From positions 1 to 20,717 of the IMG/VR virus record IMGVR_UViG_3300015360_000231: 20,717 nt of DNA; one strand, 5' to 3'. The notes below the pieces were generated by a model, which saw only the letters and a program-made list of their open reading frames with translations, was not told where the DNA came from and searched no databases. Position 1 is the stretch's first letter; each line of letters starts with the position of its first letter. Below are positions 1 to 7,070 of this stretch, piece after piece. Both the position numbers and the translations under genes were made by a program. Source of the stretch: a virus.

Positions 1-50
1 ATACCGGCTATCGCTTAAGCGCACGAAGGATCAAGTAAGGGATTAGGGTC
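1..50 (+). other. Left edge: probable 3' end of an upstream plus-strand gene
   Basis: All three plus frames close before the next ATG, with stops at 16-18, 36-38 and 44-46, so an upstream gene very probably ends here. The frame cannot be chosen from so few codons. The frame ending at 38 reads TGYRLSARRIK and the one ending at 46 reads YRLSLKRTKDQVRD; either could be the tail of a structural protein. Confidence 0.25.
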
Positions 51-329
51 ATGAGCACAGAGGTAACAGTGATAAATGAGCGCACTACAGGCGGCGCTGG
101 CGAAGCTAACTCGGGTGGCGGCGGCGGTGGAACGGGCACTAGCTCATCGTATTCGGCAACGGCTGGCGGCGGTGCTGGTGGATATTGCGAGCACATTTAC
201 TCGACTGTAGCTGCAAGCTACACATATACAGTTGGCGCTGGTGGCGCTGGTGGCGTCGGATCAGGTTCAGGATTTTCGACGGGCGGCGCAGGTGGTAGTG
301 GGATAATTATCGTCGAGGAGTATTACTAA
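51..329 (+). CDS. Glycine-rich tail tip-like protein
   Basis: A 92-residue protein dominated by glycine with serine, alanine and threonine. Glycine runs lie near residues 14-28, 39-44 and 62-85, and it ends in GGAGGSGIIIVEEYY. Glycine-rich stretches closed by a short hydrophobic GIIIVEEY-type end are familiar from tips of phage tail fibres and adhesins, where glycine-rich loops form polyglycine-II-like bundles that contact the receptor. Here the segment is a free-standing gene rather than the end of a long fibre. It sits directly before the tail genes, with its stop immediately followed by the next ATG at 330. I infer a virion tip or receptor-contact role; low complexity makes homology-based naming unsafe. 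A start at 51 gives MSTEVTVINE; no strong SD is visible. Confidence 0.6.
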   Translation: MSTEVTVINERTTGGAGEANSGGGGGGTGTSSSYSATAGGGAGGYCEHIYSTVAASYTYTVGAGGAGGVGSGSGFSTGGAGGSGIIIVEEYY

Positions 330-1904
330 ATGGCTTACATCGGAATGGAAGCCCGCATTGCACTTGGTCCCATGGGACTTCTGACGGACATCCCCCCGTC
401 TGACATTCCGCCCGGAGCACTCATTCGTGCAGAGAATATTTCCTTCGAAACTGGACTTCTCACGAAGGCTCCGGGATCACTGCGCTACAACACTCAAGTC
501 CTTCCGGCTGGCATCGTGGCCCTCATCGACTATTGGCCTAATCCCGTCACTCAGCGCCTTATCGCCGCATGTACGAATGGATCACTCTATCGTGACATCG
601 GAGACAGGTTGTTTAACGGCGCTACGGCTATCGCAACAGGACTCGGAACACTTACTCCGCGCTCGATGTTCGTCGAGGGAGGGCAGGAGACTGCATCCCG
701 CTCAAAGAAACTCTTCTTCTTTTCTGGCTCCGCTCAAGTAAAGGTCCTCTCCGGAGACGAATCGACCTTTGCTAACATCGCTAACCCCGCTACGGATTGG
801 ACGACGCCGAACTTTCCAACTATTGGCCTCGTTCACCGTAATCGCCTATGGGCGTTCATGGGTCAGCGAGCTTACGGGAGTGATACGGGAAACCACGAAA
901 ACCAGACCACGAATAATCTTACGCAGAATATCTTCCCAGGCGAGGGCGGGTCGATCATCGGCGCTCATGTCTTTAAAAGCAGACTCTTTGCCTTCAAAGA
1001 GGGCGGATTCGTCTACTACCTCGATGACGAAAACGTAGATTCCGATAACTGGAATTGGCTCAAGCTCGCCTCAAATTTCGGTCTCTGCTCACCGCACGGA
1101 ATAATCGAAGCCATTAATGACATGATGGCGGTAAATGAGTCGGGATCTCCTATTAGTTACAATGCGACAAATGCACTTGGTGAAATTGAATCTGCCGACA
1201 TTCTCCGTATGCTTCAAATAGAGGAGTATTTTCGCAACAGTACAAATCTCGCAGGACTCGAAAACCTCCATGCGATCTACTACGAGGCGAAGAAACAGGC
1301 TTTCTTCACTTGGCGCACAACTTACCGCACGACGAACGACACACTTTTTCATATCGACTTTAATAAAGAAGCGGCGAGAGCCTCTTTCTGGTCAAAAGAC
1401 CAGGCCGATTGCCTAGCCCTTCGTCGCGACATTAATCGCGTCCGCAGACCCATTTACGGATCAGCGGACGGATATGTTTACTTGATGGATCAAGAAGATC
1501 GCCTTGTCGGTGGTGCGGGTTACACCGGAGCATTCAAGCTCGGTCACACGGACTTTAAATGGCTCGATACTCGGATTGCAGAAAAAAATAAACTATTCGA
1601 CTTCTTATCAGTGGAGTTCGTTCCTACTGGAACCTGGAACCTCTCCGTTGACGTCTACATTGACGGAACATTTAGTGAAACAATTAATTTCCTTCAGGAC
1701 GTCAGGGACGACGGTCTGGACACCTTCACACTCGATACCGACCCACTCGGACGAGAGGAGACCCAGACAATTCGTAAGCCGCTCCACGGATCGGGGCGGC
1801 GCATTTCTTTCCATGCTTATCAAGCTGGAGAGAATCAGAATTTCGCAGTAGCATCAATTACGATAGGATTCCGCGCTTCAGCGGAGCAAGCAACGAGAGT
1901 TTAG
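330..1904 (+). CDS. Tail nozzle / stabilisation-like beta-rich tail protein
   Basis: A 524-residue protein with the composition of a beta-sheet structural protein: many short hydrophobic strands separated by G, D and N turns. Early residues include DIPPSDIPPGALIRAENISF, followed by a lysine/proline/glycine segment and recurring motifs such as LIAACTNGSLYRD, LWAFMGQRAYGSD and GSADGYVYLMD that look like blades of a propeller. This pattern (start near PPGAL..A.N, then 'values along the mesh' blades) is typical of podoviral tail nozzle or P22 gp10-like stabilisation proteins, which plug the distal end of the short tail. GAGGAG at 315-320 lies 9 nt before the ATG. Position between a tip-like protein and the tail fibre gene supports the call. 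No catalytic motif is seen. Exact family remains uncertain. Confidence 0.6.
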   Translation: MAYIGMEARIALGPMGLLTDIPPSDIPPGALIRAENISFETGLLTKAPGSLRYNTQVLPAGIVALIDYWPNPVTQRLIAACTNGSLYRDIGDRLFNGATAIATGLGTLTPRSMFVEGGQETASRSKKLFFFSGSAQVKVLSGDESTFANIANPATDWTTPNFPTIGLVHRNRLWAFMGQRAYGSDTGNHENQTTNNLTQNIFPGEGGSIIGAHVFKSRLFAFKEGGFVYYLDDENVDSDNWNWLKLASNFGLCSPHGIIEAINDMMAVNESGSPISYNATNALGEIESADILRMLQIEEYFRNSTNLAGLENLHAIYYEAKKQAFFTWRTTYRTTNDTLFHIDFNKEAARASFWSKDQADCLALRRDINRVRRPIYGSADGYVYLMDQEDRLVGGAGYTGAFKLGHTDFKWLDTRIAEKNKLFDFLSVEFVPTGTWNLSVDVYIDGTFSETINFLQDVRDDGLDTFTLDTDPLGREETQTIRKPLHGSGRRISFHAYQAGENQNFAVASITIGFRASAEQATRV

Positions 1905-1912
1905 GAGAGATC

Positions 1913-4267
1913 ATGCCGGGAGCGTTATTTTCACGACTAAAGACCTGGGTCGCGACGGAAGACGTCACATACAGTGACCTCAATGCGGAATTTAATAACA
2001 TTCTGCAAAACCTCCTTCCCGCAATGGTCGATGATTATTCGACGAATGTTTCGCAAATGCAGGTGATGACAGATCCAGGAGAAGTCGGAACCGAGTCTCT
2101 TGCGACAACCCTCGCGGGTGAAATAGCGCGTCTGCGCTTTTCGCTGAAGTCTGTTACGGGAAAGGACTACTGGTACGAAAGTCCAGATACGACACTTGCC
2201 GATCTCGTAAATGCAATCGGAACGGGACTCGCAACGAATCGTATTTCTTCCGGTAAGGTCTCTGCAAATTCCAGCCAACTCGTTGCACTTGATCCAGACG
2301 GAACTGCTGCGACTATTGTCCTGGACGGAACACCTACTAATTTTGTTTACTACATCAATGGCGTCGTCTATACGGTCACAACAGACATTACTATAACGGG
2401 ACTAAGTACTGCACCCGCAATAAACAACACCGCCCTCATAAATGACACACTCCTTGCGGATAATCAGTTCACACAGCATTTGGGTGAATACGGAACGACC
2501 ATTACGATTGATGCGGCAGGAACGGAAATTACAAACAAAGTCGGTCAATATGCGGCCTTCTCCATTAACAACGGAGCAGATACTGAGTATTTCATCGCTT
2601 ATATAAATTCCGCGACACAACTCACAAAAGCATGGAGAGGTTGTTTCTTTAATTCCAGCCAGGCGACAGTTAAACGCATTAAGTTCTCCGACAATGATAC
2701 GATTACACTTCTGCGCCTGACTTGGATATTCGGTAATACATCAAGCGGACTCGCCGTTACCTATAGTACTCCGACTTATGCAGCGACCCAACCCAGTGCT
2801 CCGAGCACAGGTGATTACTGGTTTGACCTTACGGCATCTACCTGGAAGACCTATAACTCAACGACGTGGGTCGCTGCGAATGCCACTCTTATCGGTGTCT
2901 CTGCTCAGACCTCTACTGCATGCGTCGCTGCAAGGACCTTTGATTCTTCTGCTGCGTTTTCCTCTTTCAGTTCAATTGAACTCGAATATGTCTCAAGTAC
3001 TGTTGTGCGAGCGAGGAATCACTTCGCGTCTGTTGCGGTAGGCTCATCGACGATTCGCTTCGGACTACAACTCCCTACGTGGGATATTGCAGCGAATCTC
3101 GATTCCGGTGTCGTCGAAGCTGCAAGTACATTTTATTACCTCTACGTAAAAGAATCCGGTGCGCCTGTTATTTCCGACATTGCTCCGAGTGATATGCGCG
3201 GAAGTCGTTATGGACTATATCACCCTGCAGAAATGTGGCGTTGTATAGGACGGATTAAGAATAATGCAAGTTCTAACTTCGATGAATCCACGGTGCAGGG
3301 TTTCGGCAATATTGCCCTCTCCGGTGACATCGGACAAGAAGCCTCGATGGAAACACCCTTTTCTTTAAACACTTCTGTTGGATCAAATAACTTAACCATT
3401 ACGTTGATGGATCGATTCGGTGACGTTCCAAGCCAACTTGCTCCGGTGAAATTCTCCTTCCGCAATACAACAGCTACAACGGGACAGAAGTACACAAGGT
3501 CACTTTACAAGCCACTTACGATTGTAGTACCCAATGCAGCGACACTCGGGCATACGTCAAACGTAGGTCAATATGTATGGGTCGCAGTTATCGACGATAA
3601 CGGAACCTTAGATCTCGGTGTCTCTGGTGTTTCTCCCTTTGCAGAATCTTCCCTCGCTACACCAACTCAAGTCAGTTCGGGTGCGACATCGGGATACGTG
3701 CTTTACTCGAGTAGCTCCATTGCAGGGAATCGTTCCTTTCACCTCTGCGGAAGACTTACATCAACGCAAACAACAGCCGGAACGTGGGCTACTGCGATCT
3801 CTGAGGTGAGCCTAAACGCAGTACCGCGCATAAACCGCACTCAGCCTATATCTTACACGCCAACCTTTACGGGCTTCGGATCGCCCACTGGAATTGTCGT
3901 CTTGTCCCATCGTGAGGGACGCCATCTTATTATTGATGCTGCTGTTCAATCGGGTACTCCAACTGCAGTCGGGGCAAGCTTTACTATTGGCTTTGCGGGG
4001 ACAAACACACCCGCTAATATAACAATCGACACAGGTCTTTATGGGTCACTTTCGCGTCCCGTTGGTGTCTACGGAACAACTATTAATGGCGGTGGCGGAC
4101 TTACTGTTTATCAAAACAGCGGCACAACTATTGGTTTCGGTCAGTACTACACAAGTGCTGCGCAGGCCCTTCAAGCTACAAACGGAAACGTAATTGCAGT
4201 TATCACGAGTACACTCTCCTTTACGGCGAAAGTCGCAATTGCCGGATGGCACGAGTACGGGCCGTGA
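1913..4267 (+). CDS. Tail fibre / appendage protein
   Basis: A 784-residue protein. The N-terminus (about residues 1-100), containing the motif DVTYSDLNAEFNNIL, resembles the virion-attachment region of many phage tail fibres. The middle is a long, serine/threonine/alanine-rich beta repeat region with APSTGDYWFDLTASTWKTYN near residue 300, a phrase common in fibre shafts. The last ~140 residues, beginning YTPTFTGFGSP, look like a beta-sandwich C-terminal domain often found on phage receptor-binding or collar proteins. AGGAG at 1903-1907 lies 5 nt before ATG 1913. The role inferred is host recognition or adsorption. No peptidase, lyase or chaperone motif was recognised. It is the longest tail gene in the window and is followed by a cupin-like gene with a 4-nt overlap. 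Confidence 0.75.
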   Translation: MPGALFSRLKTWVATEDVTYSDLNAEFNNILQNLLPAMVDDYSTNVSQMQVMTDPGEVGTESLATTLAGEIARLRFSLKSVTGKDYWYESPDTTLADLVNAIGTGLATNRISSGKVSANSSQLVALDPDGTAATIVLDGTPTNFVYYINGVVYTVTTDITITGLSTAPAINNTALINDTLLADNQFTQHLGEYGTTITIDAAGTEITNKVGQYAAFSINNGADTEYFIAYINSATQLTKAWRGCFFNSSQATVKRIKFSDNDTITLLRLTWIFGNTSSGLAVTYSTPTYAATQPSAPSTGDYWFDLTASTWKTYNSTTWVAANATLIGVSAQTSTACVAARTFDSSAAFSSFSSIELEYVSSTVVRARNHFASVAVGSSTIRFGLQLPTWDIAANLDSGVVEAASTFYYLYVKESGAPVISDIAPSDMRGSRYGLYHPAEMWRCIGRIKNNASSNFDESTVQGFGNIALSGDIGQEASMETPFSLNTSVGSNNLTITLMDRFGDVPSQLAPVKFSFRNTTATTGQKYTRSLYKPLTIVVPNAATLGHTSNVGQYVWVAVIDDNGTLDLGVSGVSPFAESSLATPTQVSSGATSGYVLYSSSSIAGNRSFHLCGRLTSTQTTAGTWATAISEVSLNAVPRINRTQPISYTPTFTGFGSPTGIVVLSHREGRHLIIDAAVQSGTPTAVGASFTIGFAGTNTPANITIDTGLYGSLSRPVGVYGTTINGGGGLTVYQNSGTTIGFGQYYTSAAQALQATNGNVIAVITSTLSFTAKVAIAGWHEYGP

Positions 4268-4707
4268 GTAATTTAATTAAACCCAATTCGGAATTAGCGC
4301 CGGAAGCATTAGAGATACGTCAGGATATTCTTGCTCTCGAAGCTGCATGTATGGCGATGCCCGAGGAGCAACGGTTTCATCAACTTCCTCTTACACATCA
4401 TTTCACTGACGGTATCTACGTTCGAACATGCATGATGAGAGCGGGCGATGTTATCGTAGGCAAAATACACAAACTCGAGCATACGGTTATTATTAGCATG
4501 GGCCGTGCTCAAGTAACCTCGGAGGAGTTTGGCGATAGGGTACTTTCCGCACCTATGGTTTTCGTTAGTCCGCCCGGAGTAAAACGCGCATTACTCATTG
4601 AGGAAGATATGATCTGGAGTACGGTCCACCCTAATCCGACAAATACCCAGGACTTGGCAGAACTTGAAAAGCAGCTAATAATGGAATCCTATGAGGAGGG
4701 CGTATGA
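4264..4707 (+). CDS. Cupin-like small virion-operon protein
   Basis: The conserved-looking core reads GIYVRTCMMRAGDVIVGKIH, then HTVIISMGRAQV, APMVFVSPPGVKRA and DMIWSTVHPNP. The spacing of G, H, glycine-rich turn, P-G and H is that of a single-domain cupin (double-stranded beta barrel), with candidate metal or ligand histidines in GKIHKLEH and TVHP. Similar small cupin-like proteins recur in phage tail or internal-virion operons; their job is unsettled. I chose the GTG at 4264 because it makes a GTGA overlap with the preceding stop; an in-frame ATG at 4246 (six codons earlier) is equally open and lacks an obvious SD. The stop overlaps the next ATG (4704) by ATGA. Confidence 0.65.
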   Translation: MSNLIKPNSELAPEALEIRQDILALEAACMAMPEEQRFHQLPLTHHFTDGIYVRTCMMRAGDVIVGKIHKLEHTVIISMGRAQVTSEEFGDRVLSAPMVFVSPPGVKRALLIEEDMIWSTVHPNPTNTQDLAELEKQLIMESYEEGV

Positions 4708-5519
4708 GTTTTATCGCAGTCGGAGCGGGTGCCATAGCAGTCGGTGGAGCCATACAGTATACTGGCGCAAGGAAAGCTGCAAAAGCAGCGCAGAAATCGG
4801 CGAGGGCAAAAGCAGCAGAAGCCTATCGCCAGCGTACCGAGACCATGGCCTACGCCAAAGAGAATCAAGCAAACACTCTCTCTGCGATGAATTCAATCGA
4901 GGAGTTAAATGCATTCGGCCAGTCACTCGGTTATGCGCAAAAGCAAGCTGACCAAGACCAGCGACTTATTGATTCGATCGATCCCGCACTCATGGACGCA
5001 AGTAAGCAAGTCCTCGGTCTCCTCAAAGGCGATACATCGGGTGTTGGAAACATAGTAAATAATCAACGAGCAATGCAACGGCAGAAACTCCTTTCATCGC
5101 TTCGCGAACAACTCGGACCCGGTGCAGAGACCTCAACGGCAGGCATACAGGCACTCACTCGGTTTGACTCTGAGTCAGCGAGTTTAAGTGCATCGACACA
5201 GGGCCAGTCTCTCGCGTCACTCATGGGGCTCATCAATGGGCGTCCGACAAATGCAGGTGCAGGTAATATCGCACAGATCGGACAACTCTACGGAAACCGC
5301 GCCAACCGCATGGGTAATGCAACAATGCAAACCGGACAGTCAACTCTAAATGCCATGATGGGCACGAATGCTCAGGTTCTTGAGACGACGGGACATCAAT
5401 ACCTGGGTGCCCAACTCAACGGAAGGGCAATGCAACAGTTTGGCGGACAGATAACACAAGCTGGAGCAACAGTAATGGGTGGCGCAGCAAGTGGCGGAAT
5501 GGGTGGCCGGAGCAGGTAA
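4704..5519 (+). CDS. Ejection/internal virion protein with N-terminal membrane-like helix
   Basis: A 271-residue protein starting MSFIAVGAGAIAVGGAIQYT, a glycine/alanine-rich hydrophobic segment resembling the N-terminus of small podoviral ejection proteins. This is followed by an Ala/Lys/Gln-rich, likely helical stretch (about residues 22-75) with KAAKAAQKSARAKAAEAYR, then a Gln/Asn/Gly/Met-rich C-terminal half ending GGAASGGMGGRSR. By analogy with T7 gp14-type proteins it may insert into the host envelope during DNA delivery; this is inference from composition and neighbourhood, not a sequence match. GAGGAGGG at 4693-4700 is the SD, and the ATG overlaps the cupin-like stop (ATGA). Good confidence that it is a gene and virion associated; moderate for the ejection role. 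Confidence 0.65.
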   Translation: MSFIAVGAGAIAVGGAIQYTGARKAAKAAQKSARAKAAEAYRQRTETMAYAKENQANTLSAMNSIEELNAFGQSLGYAQKQADQDQRLIDSIDPALMDASKQVLGLLKGDTSGVGNIVNNQRAMQRQKLLSSLREQLGPGAETSTAGIQALTRFDSESASLSASTQGQSLASLMGLINGRPTNAGAGNIAQIGQLYGNRANRMGNATMQTGQSTLNAMMGTNAQVLETTGHQYLGAQLNGRAMQQFGGQITQAGATVMGGAASGGMGGRSR

Positions 5520-5582
5520 AGTAAAACCGACCACATAGACAGTAGCTGAAGGAAACCATGAAGACACAGGAAACATATCTTA

Positions 5583-5888
5583 ATGCCAGGCAAAGGTAAA
5601 GTTACGCTAAACGAAATGATGGGCGAACGAGGTGAAAAGGGCGGAGCAAAGAAGCTCTCCCTTGATGACCTCAGTACAATCCTCGGTGAGCGAATGCCGA
5701 AGCTCGAGTTCTCTCCCGTTGGGCGTCTTCGTCTTACAAATGCCCTTCGTCTGCGCTTCGGCGATCAATACCGTAACCTTCCCGGCATTACTGACATCAT
5801 TAAGGATTTTGACAAAGAAGCTGCGTTTAGTGTGAAGCTGCAAGAGATTAAACAGATTAAGTATACTCCGAAGAAGGAGAATAAATAA
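5583..5888 (+). CDS. Small protein of the ejection gene cluster
   Basis: A 101-residue basic protein, MPGKGKVTLNEMM at the start and KYTPKKENK at the end, with a charged helical body (LSLDDLSTILGERM, LRLTNALRLRFG, IIKDFDKEAAF). I do not recognise the family. No membrane segment or catalytic motif is visible. It sits between two large ejection-type genes and shares a TAATG junction with the next gene, so it is probably co-translated and may be a virion component or assembly factor. The AGGAAA at about 5567-5572 lies ~10 nt before the ATG. The 63-nt gap before it (5520-5582) is the largest within the virion operon. Confidence 0.6.
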   Translation: MPGKGKVTLNEMMGERGEKGGAKKLSLDDLSTILGERMPKLEFSPVGRLRLTNALRLRFGDQYRNLPGITDIIKDFDKEAAFSVKLQEIKQIKYTPKKENK

Positions 5889-7069
5889 TGGCGTCGATTT
5901 CTGACATGATGGTGCAGAGTGAACTGGAGGCAACAGATCCGAGGAAGTTTAACGATCTGTCCCAGTCATTTATGAATGGTGCGGCGTTAGCGCAAAGAGC
6001 GCAGGAACTGCAACAAAGGCAGGGAGCACTTGCGCAGCAAAAAGATGACCACGAAGTTATGAAACTGGAAAAAGTGGGTAGTTGGTTTGAGACCGCCTCG
6101 AAGATGCCTGACGGTGCGGCCAAGAGCGCATTCATTAAGGACTTCGTCCCGAATGGAATTAAAGCACTAGGAATTAGCGATAAGATTGACCCAACTGTAT
6201 TAAAAATGGGACAGGGTGACCCCCGGCTATTTAGTTTCATAGGTCAAAAAATACGTGAAGGTGTAGTTGATGTAGGCATATTAAGTAACGCGGAAAGTGT
6301 AGCTAAAGTTGCAGCATCGCCCGAGTTCGCACAATTCGGTGGCGTCGAGGCAATCAATGCCACAATGAATGCATATCGCCCACAACTTGAGAAGCTACAA
6401 GACGAACGCACTCAGCAAGAAGCAACGAAAGAGAATGCAAGGATTGGAGCAGCGGCACAAATGGGCCGTCAGGTTCAAGAGCAAAACGCATCACCGAAAG
6501 TTGCTGCAAGTAAAAAAATTCTCCTCGATTATCAGCATTACGTCAATGAAGGCGGTTCGGCTAAGGTCGATACAGGCATTGCGAAACTAGAAGAGATTCG
6601 TGACGCACTGATAAAGGGTACGATCAAAACGGGTGGAATATCGAAATCAATTCCCGGCCTTAGTAGTGATGCAGTACAGTCACAGCTTGACCCAGGGACG
6701 CAGGCCGCAGCGGAGCAGGTCCGATCCGCCGTTAACCTAAAGAGCGTCCTCGATTCAAGCTTCTCTGACGCTGCCGCGAAACAGGCATATGCACAGGCGT
6801 TTAGTCCTCCCCTTCCGAACGCCGAGAATATCAAAAAGCTAACCTTCACGATCAATGAAATGAAGGCGAAGAAGACTTCACAACTTAGAAACTTCAACCA
6901 AGCGGGTCTCACTGTTGAGGGGTCCGGTGTACCGCGTTTCACTGAGGCGCAGAAAAAGGCCTTTTCCGCTCTCACCCCAGAGCAAAAGCAGGACTTTTTC
7001 AATAAAGCGCAACAGAAGTTCAACGGCGCAACTCTCCCCGACATAATGAAAGCAATAGGAGCGAAGTAA
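5888..7069 (+). CDS. Coiled-coil internal virion/ejection protein
   Basis: A 393-residue, Gln/Ala/Lys-rich, strongly helical protein. The N-terminal ~70 residues include a Q-rich coiled-coil stretch (ALAQRAQELQQRQGALAQQK), and the centre and C-terminus are also helical (KLQDERTQQEATKENAR; FTEAQKKAFSALTPEQKQDF). No membrane segment, lysozyme or protease motif is apparent. Size, helical composition and order (small membrane-like protein, this, then a very large protein) mirror podoviral ejectosome operons such as T7 gp14-gp15-gp16. A clear AAGGAG at 5874-5879 lies 8 nt before ATG, and the start overlaps the preceding stop by one base (TAATG). Function is inferred from context. Confidence 0.6.
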   Translation: MASISDMMVQSELEATDPRKFNDLSQSFMNGAALAQRAQELQQRQGALAQQKDDHEVMKLEKVGSWFETASKMPDGAAKSAFIKDFVPNGIKALGISDKIDPTVLKMGQGDPRLFSFIGQKIREGVVDVGILSNAESVAKVAASPEFAQFGGVEAINATMNAYRPQLEKLQDERTQQEATKENARIGAAAQMGRQVQEQNASPKVAASKKILLDYQHYVNEGGSAKVDTGIAKLEEIRDALIKGTIKTGGISKSIPGLSSDAVQSQLDPGTQAAAEQVRSAVNLKSVLDSSFSDAAAKQAYAQAFSPPLPNAENIKKLTFTINEMKAKKTSQLRNFNQAGLTVEGSGVPRFTEAQKKAFSALTPEQKQDFFNKAQQKFNGATLPDIMKAIGAK

Positions 7070-7070
7070 A

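Noticed and set aside
5558-5599. 13-codon ORF overlapping the start of the 101-aa gene
   Set aside because: A good GAAGGA is nearby, but the frame is too short and not tied to a junction; could be a chance ORF.
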